A stretch of DNA of 64,000 nt from Incurvaria masculella (Eukaryota > Arthropoda > Insecta > Lepidoptera > Incurvariidae): assembly GCA_946894095.1 (NCBI GenBank), contig OX335660.1:6019001-6083000 (forward strand), given 5' to 3'. Under the pieces are notes generated by a model. The model saw only the letters and a program-made list of their open reading frames with translations. It searched no databases and had not been told where the DNA came from. Position numbers and translations under genes: made by a program. How positions within the stretch are numbered: position 1 is the first letter of the stretch; each line of letters opens with the position of its first letter. Positions 22,871 to 34,300 of this stretch are shown one piece after another.

Positions 22871-23157
22871 GCGGCTCGTAGCCTAGTGGCGCGGGGACTG
22901 GCCTAGCATACCAAAGGTCTAGGTTCAACTCCCAGCCCCGACATGCACCACTTTCTTTCTCTTTCTGAGTTCGATGAAAAGATGGTCGAAGCGGCAATGA
23001 AAAATTGTCCGTGTTTTCCATCCAGTTCAATGTAGCCGTGCTCATAAAGGCAAGGTCCTGGCATGGCACCTAATTCCTTCGGGAATGTGGTGTATTGGGC
23101 AAATATCATAACGGTAGTTGTGTGGTATTAGCCATCCATGTCAGGTTGCATAAAAAA
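22871..23157 (+). repeat. SINE with tRNA-type head, internal deletion
   Basis: A complete head (GCGGCTCGTAGCCTAGTGGC, B-box GGTCTAGGTTCAACTCCC) joins directly at GAGTTCGATG to the late body (GAAAAGATGGTCGAAGCGGC) and tail. The missing middle is bounded by GAT/GATG in full copies, consistent with a microhomology deletion. Confidence 0.9.
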
Positions 23158-23386
23158 AGTAGGAATGGGAGTGCGTTCGTCTTTGGAGCCGGAACAACTT
23201 AACGCTCGTAGACACCACTGCCAACCGCCGCGCGTATGGGTTGAATGAACTTTCACTTCAGGGCAGCTTTCACCGAAAAAGAATAATATTGATCATTACA
23301 ATTTATGTATATCCATACAATGTCCGCGCAGCTCAACACCATCTTGATCCCTTTAACCAATAACCAGCTTTCCTCTTCACACATCA

Positions 23387-23749
23387 GAGCCTGTAGTCCC
23401 AGTTGTCACCTAAATCGGCGTTTACGCCAAACCGATCGACTGGCGTTTTCAAATGTATGGAGAAATTGAAGAGCGCGCGCAGTGGGCCTTAATCGAACTA
23501 ACATTTGCGAGTCCAAGTTTGATTTGACAACTTACTCACCGTCGGCGTAAATACGTCGACGTTGCCTTTTACGCCGACTCCGCGTTTTCATACAAATCGG
23601 AAGTACGAGTTTGACTTTGACAGCTTGAAGAAGTAAAACCACAGAATATGTAGTAAAAACTCGTATGGAGTTTGACGTTTTTACGGAAAACACCAGTCGA
23701 TCGGTTTGCCGTAAACGCCAATTTAGGTGAGAACTCAGACTGACTACGC
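23387..23749 (+). repeat. GAGCCGG-family MITE, full-length copy
   Basis: About 363 bp with long imperfect inverted ends. The left reads GTTGTCACCTAAATCGGCG, then CCGATCGACTGGCG. The right, reverse-complemented, reads GTTCTCACCTAAATTGGCG, then CCGATCGACTGG. The interior has TACGTCGACGTTGCC and AGTAAAACCACAGAATAT and no frame. It is a non-autonomous DNA element; the superfamily is unresolved. Confidence 0.9.
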
Positions 23750-23989
23750 TGACATCACACGTAAAACTGAAAGCGAGCTAAATATGGGGTCAGAGGGATA
23801 GCTTTGGGTTTCCGCGAGAGACACATTTAGCGACTAGACGAAATCGAGACGCGGCGGGATTCTCCTAGACTCCAAGAGTTGTCAACGACTGCAAGGCCGC
23901 TGTGGGGTCGCGGTTCACCCCAGTCTCGGTCGAGGGACCTTCATATTGAAAAATAGTTAGGAGATATGCACTGAGTTCGGGTCAAGCCT

Positions 23990-24306
23990 GAGTGGTCAGC
24001 CGATCGACTGGCGTTTTCTCCAAACTCCATACAAGTTTTTACTAGATATTCTGTGGTTTTACTTCTTCAAGCTGTCAAAGTCAAACGCGGACTTCCGATT
24101 TGTATGAAAACGCGGAGTGGAGGTAAACGGCAACGTCGACATATTTACGGCAACGTTGAGTAAGCTGTCAAATCAAGCTCGGACTCGCAAATGTTAGTTC
24201 GCTCAACGCCCGCTGCGCGCGATCTTCAATTTCTCCATACATTTGAAAACGCTAGTCGATCGGTTTGCCGTAACGCCAATTTAGGTGAAAACTTAGATTA
24301 CCGGCT
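23990..24306 (-). repeat. GAGCCGG-family MITE, end-deleted copy
   Basis: Opposite orientation to 23387-23749 and only 240 bp away. The left end has lost the segment between GGTCAG and CCGATCGACTGGCG. The right end TAACGCCAATTTAGGTGAAA ... CCGGCTC is intact. Confidence 0.88.
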
Positions 24307-24600
24307 CAGAAAACTCTTGGCCACATAACTTCACGAGGCCTTTGAATTCCTATGCTAAATTTTGTTGGTTGCGAGGTGAATAATTTATCATTTGATGTTG
24401 ACTTATTACTAGCTGAAGTTCTAGCTGAAGGCTACTTGGGCATTACTCCAAAACAATTTTCCACGTTTAGCTAAGAACTCCTAAGATGACTCCCGTGATA
24501 GCACAAACATGTTTCATTAAAATCGGTCAAGCTGTTTAGGTTTACTAACACGGGATTTTTAATATAAAGATTGCTTAAAAATGTAGCATTTATATTGTAG
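24307..24600. other. no gene recognised
   Basis: AT-rich spacer without a recognised feature. Confidence 0.35.
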
Positions 24601-24850
24601 CTTGTAAATTGTAGGTCCCTTACCCCCACTACTTGTTAGGGTTGAGCCCGTCTGGTTTGATACCATCGCATTGGATAAAAAGTATGGTCGAAGCGGCTGT
24701 TAAAAATTGTCAGAATTTTCCAACCAGTTCAATGTAGCCGTACTAAAGGAAGGTCCTGACATGACAAATAATTCCTCTGGTAATGTGGTGTGTTTGGCTA
24801 TTACCATAACAGTAGGTATCTTATTAGCCGTCTGTGTCCAGCTAAACACA
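24601..24850 (+). repeat. SINE body, old copy
   Basis: Diverged body from GTAGGTCCCTTACCCC through CCATCGCATTGGATAAAAAG and CCAGTTCAATGTAGCCGTAC to the CTGTGTCCAGC tail. The head is absent. Confidence 0.75.
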
Positions 24851-25240
24851 AAATATACAGTTTTATTATTCTGAACCCATTTATATTTTATCATTTGAAT
24901 AAGCCTCAGTGAAATGAAACACTATTTAGTCAACGTTGAACCGACAGACGACCGTCGCATAGTCGACGGTAGTAGAATTCCACTTCTGGCGTCGCGCCAA
25001 CACTTTCTCCGGAGACACCGCTCGCTGTCAGCTCCTGACGACGCCGGGCGACGCAAACGAGGATACGACTTTGGGACATTTGCGAACGTCCCACCAACAC
25101 GCCTGAATAATGAAATTAGGGCAGAGGTCTCGAGGTTTGGGAGTGGAGCCTATATACACATGTTTGCGTATGGCACGTATTTTTAGAAAATTAAATCCAG
25201 CGGGTCTCACGTGGGCGCTCTAGATGGCACATCCTCTTCC
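24851..25240. other. no gene recognised
   Basis: Contains a 90-codon frame (24914-25186) without recognisable content. Confidence 0.35.
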
Positions 25241-25516
25241 TTTTTAGGGTTCCGTACCTGCCAACGGAACCCGATTACTAAGCCTCCGCTGTCCGTCCGT
25301 CCGTCCGTCCGTCGCAGGGCTGTATCTCATGAACCGTAATAAGTTGGCAGGTGAAATTCTCACAGAGTGTGTGTTTATTTTGCCGCTGTAACAACAAATA
25401 GGTAAAATAAAATGAAGGGGGGGCAGACAAAAAAAAAATATTTTGGTGTTAAATCTTGTACGATGGTACGGAACCATTCGCGTGCAAGTCCGACTCGCAC
25501 ATGGCCTTTTTTTTGT
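25241..25516 (-). repeat. GTTCCG-family repeat, full copy
   Basis: The left hairpin is altered: the CCCAAAGGGTG loop is replaced by CTGCC. A short GTCC microsatellite follows. The right end has lost the GG of the CCGG motif (CACATGGCCTTTTTTTT). Confidence 0.88.
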
Positions 25517-26520
25517 CTGGGGTGCGAGGCAAATAAGCCTTTTGGCTCCAAATGTCCGAAAAATTAAAGTAATACCGAATACTTTCTTTCCGCTGATAAA
25601 GGCCGCAACAATGCGCCCGCTAGCAAAAACTTAGAACAATGCGTGACGCAGCGCTTCCTGGCACTCCGATAGTGCAGGCATGCGCTCTGTGTGGTCCGCG
25701 GACAACATTCGATTCCAGGGGCTGGCTTTTTTGGGACTATCGGAACTATGTTCCTTATAACCGGTTTGGCGGATGGGAGCTACACGGGAAAAAGTGTACG
25801 AGCGACACTTTTGCTGTCACCCGTCAACCCGTATTACTATACGGCCGAGACGATAGCACCGTTACCTGTCTCTTTCTTCGCTTGTCTTTTTCTTCGTGAA
25901 AAAGAAGATCCGCCATTAGTGTCAACCTTCCGGCCGTAACGCAGTACAATGCGTTGGGACCGAAACGGAAACGAAGCGCTCTGCAACATTGTGCGTCTAT
26001 TTCATTAAAATAGGCGTCTAGCGTAATCTCGCGTTTAACTTTACGACTGGCCCTTGTGAAATGTTATTCCATCCGACTTTGAAATGTTTCTTGAGGTCAT
26101 TTCACGATACAGTCAGCCAAAACTAAAATTAAAAATAGGGCTGCCAAGCAATCGGTACATTAGAAAGTGGCAAAATTTTGGTAAGTCTCCGTGCGAGTCG
26201 GCTAAAGGTCTCCAAGCCGTTTTCAATTGTGACTGAAATTTATATCCGGCGGCGACACATATATGAAAATTGTCAATAGAGTGGATACCCGACACCTGTT
26301 GTACTTATTGTCAGTCCTGTAAACCACAGACAATGCTCTGCCGACTTACTTTGAATGTTTCTAATAGTTCCTTTGTAGCAGAGTTTTTGCTCGAAATTTC
26401 CGCGTTGTATACGTTCAGTGTTCAATGTAATGCCGAAGACACGTCAAACGACATATTTTGTGTACTGATACATTAGGTTGGAGTGCACCATATCTGCTTA
26501 ATATCATAGTATTAGAATCA
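25517..26520. other. no gene recognised
   Basis: Two overlapping plus-strand frames at 25639-25939 are unrecognised. No repeat family from this window appears. Confidence 0.4.
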
Positions 26521-26806
26521 GAGTGGTCAGTCTGAGTTCTCCCCTAAATTGGCGTTTACGGCAAACCGATCGACTGGCGTTTTCTCCAAACTCCATACAA
26601 GTTTTAAAACGCGGAGTGGACGTAAACGGCAACGTCGACGTATTTACGGCAACGTTGAGTAAGCTGTCAAATCAAGCTCGGACTCGCAAATGTTAGTTCG
26701 CTTAACGCCCGCTGCGCGCGCTCTTCAATTTCTCCATACATTTGAAAACGCCAGTCGATCGGTTTGCCGTAACGCCAATTTAGGTGACAACTGAGAGTAA
26801 CGGCTC
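26521..26806 (-). repeat. GAGCCGG-family MITE, short internal-deletion copy
   Basis: Both ends are complete (GAGTGGTCAGTCTGAGTTCT ... TAACGCCAATTTAGGTGACA ... CGGCTC), but the middle between CAAGTTTT and AAAACGCGGAGTGG is deleted. Confidence 0.9.
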
Positions 26807-26920
26807 AGTATAGAGATAGTCTGGACATTGGGAAAGGACATATGCTACCTTTTGTGGCGAAAATTAAACTCAAAGGGTATGAAAAGTTGGATGAAAATAT
26901 GGATGGTTAACGCTTATAAC

Positions 26921-27235
26921 AAAAAACCGACCAAGTGCGAGTCGGACTCGCACACGAAGGGTTCCGTACCATCGTACAAGATTTAACACAAAAAAATCAG
27001 GTTTCTTGTATGGGAATAAATTTATTTTTTAATTTTTAATATTTTTTTATTTCACCTATTTGTTGTTATAGCGGCAAAATAAATATACATACACTCTGTG
27101 AAAATTTCAGTGCCTACCTATTACGGTTCATGAAATACAGCCCTGTGACAGACGGACGGATGGACGGACGGACGGACAGCGGAGGCTTAGTAATAGGGTT
27201 CCGTTTTCACCCTTTGGGTACGGAACCCTAAAAAT
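26921..27235 (+). repeat. GTTCCG-family repeat, full copy
   Basis: Begins AAAAAACCGACCAAGTGCG and ends GGGTACGGAACCCTAAAAA; the GGAC array is short and contains one GGAT unit. Confidence 0.93.
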
Positions 27236-27340
27236 GTTACAACGTTTCGACGTTCTCGTCGTTCAGCCCGACATCAGTCCGAAACGAAATTTACCCAAGC
27301 GGAGCCGGTTATCTCAGCTAGTGTAATATAAAACTACAAG

Positions 27341-27505
27341 GTCTCGTCATTATGATTGAAAAATGTCTTTATAATCTCTAAATCTTGTGTAACGACATCA
27401 CAATACGTGACTGTACGATGCTTGGGTCTCGTCATTGTGACCGAAATAAATCTTGAATATCTGTATATCTGGTGTAACGACAGCGAAATACAGTACGATG
27501 CTTCA
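27341..27505 (+). repeat. 84-bp imperfect tandem duplication
   Basis: Two units starting GTCTCGTCATT at 27341 and 27425 share the TGTAACGACA and GTACGATGCTT blocks; the second unit is diverged. No coding function is evident. Confidence 0.75.
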
Positions 27506-29407
27506 AAAATAAAGAGTCGCAAATTAAAAAAAAGTTCCTCCACATTCTCCCAGCTGACACCTGCACACCGGTCGCACATTTGTAGCCCACCAACCCAGCG
27601 GCGTATTCCGACCCAGCTGCCTGGTGGAGAACGGCGGGGGGGCGAGCGCCGGAACAGGGGGGCTACTTTCCGAAGTGTCTCCTCCGCAGCGGCTATCTAT
27701 TTCCGGAGAGGAATGCACGGGCGGCTCTTGTGACAGCGGCTGTGCTTCAACCACAGAGTTCGGAAAATGCTAGATATCCCGAATCCTCGCTATATGTCAT
27801 TTTCGCCGATACGTTATTTTCAGTAAAAATAAATAAATAAAATAAATAGTTTAATTCTTCAATATTTTATAGTTTTGGAATTTAAGCACCTTTTAAAACT
27901 TGAAGTTTTGTTTCGTGTTAGATCTTTTGTCTTTTATAATCTAATAATCCATTGTTTCAATTAAGCTAGTGTCTACTGTATACATATATAGTCCATGTTG
28001 TATTCACCGTTTTTAGAATATATGCTAGATTACTTCTTAGATTTATGTTTTCACCATGTATAGCGTATCATTCTGTGTGTGAACCTAAAAAAAATTATAA
28101 AAAAATGAACGCTTGCTTGTCGCCGCCTTTTTGTATATCTTTACTTCTTAGTTAGGTGACTCCTACTTGAAGTGTAACAAGTGCAACATGACCTATTCAA
28201 CAAAAAAACCTATTTTGAGTTGATACATTTTCGTATCAATAATGACCAGGGCTCTGTGCACCCGAATTTCAGTTAAGTATTTTTTTTCTAGGTGTTGGTC
28301 AGAATCTCTTTATTGTTGATGGTTCTCTCAAACCATGGAGAACTAGGCAAATGTCAGGACTATTAGAACTATTCAGGCACGCAAAACATTTTACTCTTTT
28401 TATCAAGTTGTAGGTATTTGTCTCGTCGACACCATCACAGCTCAAACCGCGGAAAGACTTTTCTTGTAGAAATCGGTCTATTTATCAACACTTTTCAATT
28501 TTAGAGATGGTAGCCCTACGTGCGTTCGACCCTAATCAGTGTGTATGCGCTTGAATATAAGATTGCACCGACAAGCGAGCTGTAGTCAAGCGAGAGGACA
28601 TGCATTTCTAGCATATCCTCAATTCTGTGGCTACACCGAATGCACGCAGGACGATGATGGTTTCTGAGATAAATAAAAACCTGCGGTGAAATGTGGTGGT
28701 GCGAATATTTTTTATTAAATTGATCATTTTAATTCAACAATAGGTACACGCATTTTTCATTCGGGACATACATTTTGAACTTTGTTATAAAAATTTATTC
28801 GTTCGTTGACTGATATAACAATTCATTTTTTTTAATTAGAGCTAGAGTAAATTGCATTTAAATTAATACATATAGATTAACTGAAAATTTTTATAATAAC
28901 TGAAAATGTACCAAAGGATAGCCACTGAAAATTTCGCACACCTTTTGGAGTGTTATGTCGAAGTTTATAAACATTACTCGTATTTAATTTAACCATTGTA
29001 GAATTCCCGACTTACAATTGTGTCATTTGTCGCTACATCAAATGTTTTAATTTTACAGTCGGATAATAAAAAAACCTTAGTATATTCTCCCTCGTAGTGC
29101 TAGTCTAGTTGGGTGTGCAACGCGCCGAATGTCAATCCTATCTAAAGGAAAGACCTTATTATAAATAGCAAAGCCTAGCCTGGCATCCGTTCGGGCGACG
29201 GCGGCCATCTTGCTGCTGAGGCGTCGCCTGCGGGTAGGCTATAACCGGAATCCTCATATTATCTGGATCGCGTTATATCGAAATAGGACGCCGGAAAATG
29301 AGGAAAAGCTTTCCGAGGATTCAGGTCTTGTTTTCTCTTATTAAATTCGGGTATTCCAACTGATTGATCCTGCGAAAATTGGACTTTTCTTAATAAAATT
29401 ACTACTA
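27506..29407. other. no gene recognised
   Basis: About 1.9 kb of AT-rich sequence with a GC-rich patch at 27540-27740. An open frame on the minus strand there (27524-27754) may be LINE-derived, but I cannot name it. No repeat from the other families is visible. Confidence 0.35.
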
Positions 29408-29628
29408 TACGTACTAAGCATCTACGTCGCTTATTCCAAGGAAAGTGAAATGCATGTATATGTAATCGACCATGAAGCAAGGACATATCATTTAAAGAAA
29501 GATCCCTGTACAAAGAACTACTTTACAAAAGTACTGCTATTGGTTAGACGCAATAAATTGGTTAGAACGCAATTCCCGCGAATGGTATGTTTTTCTGGTT
29601 CGGGTCCAGCCTTGCAGTATATTCGTAA
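29408..29628 (+). repeat. CGACCGTGAAGC long-TIR family with rearranged tRNA-like core
   Basis: Left terminal repeat present (GTACTAAGCATCTACGTCGC ... ATCGACCATGAAGCAAGGAC). The tRNA-like part is disturbed: TTGGTTAGACGCAATAAA is followed by a second TTGGTTAGAACGCAATTCC, then the anticodon-arm CCCGCGAATGG and T-arm CTGGTTCGGGTCCAG. The right repeat is lost at the LINE tail that follows. Confidence 0.8.
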
Positions 29629-29712
29629 AATAATAATAATAATTTATTGTGCTCCTTTAAAAATGGGTACTATGCCCAAGGGCATTCTCTACCTACCAAC
29701 CATTGGGATGTA
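29626..29712 (-). repeat. LINE-type 3' tail, minus strand
   Basis: Read in reverse it gives CCCAATGGTTGG, GTAGAGAATGCCC, GGAGCACAATAAA and an ATT microsatellite, the same order as the tail at 49391-49500. Confidence 0.6.
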
Positions 29713-30234
29713 GAGAGAGGTGCGTGGCGGTAGACAGAAATAATTAAGAGCAAAATATAATAAGAAATACAAAAATCGCTGTTTATATAAATAGCAATAA
29801 ACTTTATACAACATATAAACATACATAAAAATATCTACATACATGAGAATACTAAAATATAGATAAACAAAATACACCTATAGTATTTAAACAAATTTAA
29901 ATATATACGTACAAATTTACAAGAGATAAATGTGATAGATGTTCATCCCGAAAATAAGTTTGACATTTGACAGATGGCTGGGTTGCCATGTAAAAATCAC
30001 AATGATAGTTCCCTTGTACGCCACAACGGTTCTTTTGCTATACATTTTCGGTATATTCAACCGAAGGAACTGTTCAACCACAATCGCTTTCGATCTACAC
30101 GGAAAAATTAAACGCAGCTTCCGCCCCAGCAAAGCGGACGTACCTCGGTGAACATCGACGCGTGTTACGGCACAGAAATTGATTGATATTGAATACGCCG
30201 CGGGCACTCCGTGGAAAGTGTCCGACGTGCGCTA
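29713..30234. other. no gene recognised
   Basis: AT-rich sequence with no recognised feature. Confidence 0.35.
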
Positions 30235-31036
30235 TAGACTAGGAGGTCGCGACAGAAATGGTAACGATAACGTAAATGGCTGAAACTGGTGTAGCGACCA
30301 AGCGCCCTCTACTGAGACCTGCTAGTTTCACATGCCACAAATGCAACAAACAGATGCATAGAAGCTAGTTAACATGGCGGGCGCTAGATGGCGCTACCAG
30401 CCAGACATGAAGTCTATATCGCATTAACGAAGTTTCCCAGCGAGATAACACAAATACAACATTCAAATCACGACCAGAGGTGAGCAGCTGCGCAGCCGTG
30501 GGTCTCAAGACCTGACCCACCTTTTCATCTCTCCACACTGGGTTCGCAGGATAAAGACCAACCCTCTGAAGCTAAATGTGTAAGTCTGCCTGTGCCAAGT
30601 GGTTGCGTTACGTAGATAAGTCGCCTGAGAAAGTAGTTATGGTGATTAAACATTGATATGATACGGGTAATGGCTGCAAATAACGAAGCATGAAAGTATC
30701 AGTACATACTTACTTAATAATACCAAAACTGATCAAATATTTGATTGCATTTCGTAATTATAGGCGATTTAGGTTACAGATATAACTTTAGGTATATTTA
30801 AGTATTCAATTATGAAACCGACTGGATTGCTGCATAATTAATAGGTATCAATATTTCTAGACAATCAGTATATTCATCAGCAGGTACAAATCAACATCTA
30901 TAGTATATAACCAATCTAGATAAAGCAACCAATTGGCGCAGGCAGACCGACATATTTAGCATCAGAGGGTCGACATGAGAACCAAGATTCAGCCATTTAC
31001 CCGTGACCAAAAATGTCGTGACCTCCGGGAATATTA
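30235..31036 (+). repeat. long-TIR element (GGAGGTCGCGAC family), interrupted
   Basis: Terminal repeats of about 115 bp: the left is TAGACTAGGAGGTCGCGACA ... GCTGAAACTGG ... GACCAACCCTCTGAAGC; the right, in reverse, is GGAGGTCACGACATTTTTGG ... CAGACCGAC. The left arm is split by the 247-bp insertion at 30290-30536. The interior matches the copy at 48734-49279 closely. No coding capacity. Confidence 0.85.
30290..30536. mobile_element. 247-bp insertion with 5-bp target duplication
   Basis: ACTGG occurs at 30285-30289 and 30537-30541 on either side of the insert, while the uninterrupted relative at 48734 has ACTGG once. The insert starts TGTAGCGACCAAGCGCCCTC and ends CATCTCTCCAC. It has no obvious inverted ends or A tail, and no other copy was seen here. 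Confidence 0.7.
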
Positions 31037-31167
31037 CTTGCAGTAACGCACGCTTTCTCCCGGCGTCTTCATCTCCGAATGTTGGCGGAACTGCGACAAC
31101 ACGCTGGTTAATGAGTGCTCACGTAATAAGATTATGTAGTTCGCTGCATATTCTGCCCATATGACAT

Positions 31168-31830
31168 CCATGAGTACTGTTCGCAATTGTGAGACGGCTC
31201 AGCTAAGCAACTGATTGGCTCCTAGAGCGGTCAGTCTGAGTTCTCACCTAAATTGGCGTTTACGGCAAACCGATCGACTGGCGTTTTCTGACTAGATATT
31301 CTGTGGTTTTACTTCTTCAAGCTGTCAAAGTCAAACGCGGACTTCCGATTTGTATGAAAACGCGGAGTGGACGTAAACGGCAACGTCGACGTATTTACGG
31401 CAACGTTGAGTAAGCTGTCAAATCAATCTCGGACTCACAAATGTTAGTTCGCTTAACGCCCGCTGCGCGCGCTCTTCAATTTCTCCATACATTTGAAATC
31501 GCCAGTCGATCGGTTTGCCGTAACGCCAATTTAGGTGACAACCACCGGCTCTGGACTCGATACAGCGTCGGGCCGTTCGTCTCGTTGACGACCCTGAGGT
31601 ATCCCTAAATTTGGAGACCATCTCAGAAGAGATGTAGGGTCTCTCTCTGTCTTCTATCGTCTTTACCATGGAGAATGCTCGTCGGAGCTGCATAACGCTG
31701 TCCTTCCGTCGCCTTTCTACCTTCGCTCAACGCGGAACAGGTAGTGAAATGCACAAATTCACAGTTGACATTTCAAAAATAAGAAACCACCGGTCCTCTA
31801 GATCCTTTATCTAAAGGGTCGGTAAACGAA
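31168..31830 (+). pseudogene. CR1/jockey-like LINE fragment split by a MITE
   Basis: 31168-31223 and 31552-31830 are the same C-terminal region of ORF2 as 36003-36541 (GAGACGGCTCAGCTAAGCA; GGACTCGATACAGCGTCGGG; TCTCTCTGTCTTCTATCGTC). The coding sequence is interrupted between GGCTCC and CTGGACTC by the GAGCCGG-family element. The right part also has in-frame damage (ATCTAAAGGGTC) and loses similarity after about 31830. Confidence 0.85.
31224..31551 (-). repeat. GAGCCGG-family MITE inserted in a LINE
   Basis: Sits exactly where the sister LINE at 36003 is continuous, so this is a dated insertion. The ends are GAGCGGTCAGTCTGAGTTCT and CGCCAATTTAGGTGACAACC ... CCGGCTC. An internal deletion joins GGCGTTTTCT to GACTAGATATTC. 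Confidence 0.9.
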
Positions 31831-32528
31831 ATTTTGTTACAAAATTATCGTCGGCTGTATTATATCAATGAAGTGATTGTAGAATTAAAATATTAGATAA
31901 TGAGTGTATTGATTTTTATTTAGAATTTGGAATTAAATGTATTTAAAATTTTTGAATCGGATTTTAATTTAATTTAATTTATTGAATTTGATTTTTTTTA
32001 TATATTACTACTTTTAAATATTGTTATTGAACTATAATTGAATTCATTTTGATTTTACTCAAATTTTAATTTAAATTGTTTTATTGTTTTAAACCCAATA
32101 TTATTTTTCTTTTTATAAATTGCAAAATTGCCTAAAATAAGCCATTCAATTATTATTATTATAACCAAAATACAGTCGCTATAGGAGCCGGATTCTCCTC
32201 TCCATACCGTTGGTAATCGTGTTATTATTCAAATCATTGCACACTTCAATCTAAAACTCTCCACCGTCGTCGTGCTGATTCAGAGATGGGTTCTATTACT
32301 CGCTCGAACTGGTCGCATTATCCGATATTACACAAGAAACATGCCCCGCTGAGGTGTATGACGTGGCACTATTATCTTCGCATTACAAGAAGCGAAACCG
32401 CAGCGCACTGTCAGCAAGCCGCTGATATGGGCATGTCTTACGAAATGCGATGGAGCCGTTGGTCGGGTCATTGTTTTCGCATTGAGCTCTTCGTTTCTCC
32501 GTCGATTACACTTCACCATCGTCCAAGA
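31831..32528. other. no gene recognised
   Basis: Very AT-rich to 32160, then moderate composition with a shadowed pair of short frames at 32286-32546. Confidence 0.35.
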
Positions 32529-32613
32529 TCCTGGCATGGCACCTAGTTACCATGTTGTGTGTTAGGCTAATACCATGAGAGTGGGTACTAGCTATTCATG
32601 TCCAGTTATATAA
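32529..32613 (+). repeat. SINE 3' end fragment
   Basis: Only the last part of the body (CCTGGCATGGCACCTAGTTA ... CATGTCCAGTTATA) survives. The A tail is the insertion point of the next GTTCCG copy. Confidence 0.8.
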
Positions 32614-32907
32614 AAACCGGCCAAGTGCGAGTCGGACTCGCGCACGATGGTGTCCGTACAATCGTACAATATTAACACCAAAAAAACACGTTTTTTGTAT
32701 GGGGGCCCCCCTTTATTTTTTATTATTTTTTAATTATACCTATTTGTTGTTATAGCGGCAAAATAAATACACACTCCGTGAGAATTTCAGCTGCCTACCT
32801 ATCACGGTTCGTGAAAAACAGGCCTGTGACAGACGGACGGACGGCCGGACAGCGGAGGCATGGTAATAGGGTTCCGTTGACACCCTTTGGGTACGGAACC
32901 CTAAAAA
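32612..32907 (+). repeat. GTTCCG-family repeat inserted at a SINE tail
   Basis: Starts AAAAACCGGCCAAGTGCGAG right after CAGTTATAT. The GGAC array is very short and interrupted by GGCC. It ends GGTACGGAACCCTAAAAA. Confidence 0.93.
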
Positions 32908-33000
32908 CCACTTTTATTTCACACGACCACCCCTTCTCCCCTCTCCCACATGCACACTCACATTATCACCCACGTTCACATACATACATCACATTTTTCA

Positions 33001-33373
33001 GCCTCGGTAGCCTAGTGGTGCGACGCCTTCCGATTCGATGTGCTTGGTGAAGCACTCTGAGCGCGGTTGGGTTCTCGAAGGGTCACCATTTTCAACCGTT
33101 GAGGCTAGCCGTGGTTCGGATTCCGCGTAAAACTGTAGGTCCCCTTCCTTTCTTACTAGGTGATAGGGTTAATCCCGCCCGGGTTGGTACCATCGCATTG
33201 AATGAACGATGTTCGAAGCGACAATAAAAATTGTCCGTGTTTTCCTTCCAGTTCAATTAAGCCTAGCAATATAAGGAAGGTTCTGGCATTGCACCTAGTT
33301 CCCATGTGGTGTGTTAGACTAATATCTGACGATCAGTTTTGTATTAGCCATCCATGTCCAGTTACATAAAAAA
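33001..33373 (+). repeat. SINE with 5S-rRNA-like head, full copy
   Basis: The head has GCCTCGGTAGCCTAGTGGTG, TTGGTGAAGCACTCTGAGCG and CTCGAAGGGTCACCATTTTC, the last two corresponding to the 5S-like blocks. The body has the shorter GTGTTAGACTAATATCTGAC ending typical of the 5S-headed copies and a CATGTCCAGTTACATAAAAA tail. Confidence 0.9.
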
Positions 33374-33976
33374 CACCCTTACACACCCAAATATATGATT
33401 TGATTTACTTTTTAAACGTTTAATGATTGGATGGCTACGATCTTAGGGTGTTTTTTAACCTACACGACATTCTAATTCGCGTACCCACCCCATGTCGGGT
33501 CGGATATACACGAAAGGTCACCTGTACAGTCGCACGCATGCAAATCGTGACGTTTATACGCTCCATTGCTTCCCATTAGCGGCGACCTTCGATGCTGGAG
33601 AATACAAGGGAGTGTCCGCTTGGTACGCTCGACTTCAAAACTCCATTTGCGCCGTACGGTTCAGATTAAAAAAGGAGGAAGATGTGCCATCTAATGCGCC
33701 TACAATGAGAACCCGCTGTCGCCAATTTTCCAAAACTACCAAACGTGTATGCCCCAAAGGAAACATAGTCGCAGAGGTTTTGGTTTCATTAAAAAAACCG
33801 CAGTTGTAGCTAAAGTAATAGGATACTTTTATAATATATATTATTTAGTAAGTAAGTTTATTTGCTATAAGGTACAATACATTATCATTACATACATACA
33901 TACATACATCATATTTGTAGAAAATGTTTTACCCGTGAATTGTATTAGAAACTTTGTTAGTTATGAGTAAATTACA
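33374..33976. other. no gene recognised
   Basis: A 105-codon frame at 33492-33809 overlaps the dispersed segment 33685-33777 and has no recognisable domain. Confidence 0.35.
33685..33777 (+). repeat. dispersed segment shared with 7414-7522
   Basis: TGCGCCTACAATGAGAACCC, GCCAATTTTCCAAAAC and AGTCGCAGAG in the same order as the other copy. Confidence 0.55.
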
Positions 33977-34152
33977 CTGAGGCTGAGATAAATAGTCGTA
34001 ACAGAAACTAAGACTAACGAAAAGTAATACTTTGTGACGTCACTTTGACACATTTTATATGGACGAAATGTCAAAGTAATGCAAAGTGACGTCACAAAGT
34101 ACTACTTTTCGTTAGCCTTAGTTTTGGTTACGACTATTTATCTCAGCCTGAG
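33977..34152. repeat. 176-bp foldback MITE, near-perfect palindrome
   Basis: Left arm CTGAGGCTGAGATAAATAGT ... CTAACGAAAAGTA ... TTTGTGACGTCACTTTG mirrors the right arm almost base for base, giving arms of about 80 bp around a short centre near TTTATATGGACG. The CRE-like palindrome TGACGTCA occurs in each arm. A diverged relative lies at 50889-50990. Confidence 0.9.
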
Positions 34153-34300
34153 GGTTGCTGTTTATTTTGTTATTCAGCTCATTCGGAAAAAAATATGTAA
34201 ACCAGTGAAGTTTCTTTGCGGGTTACTCTTTAATGAATTGATCGTGACGTAACCTAGTCTAGTTGGACTACCAACAAGTTTATATAAATGAAATAAAATG

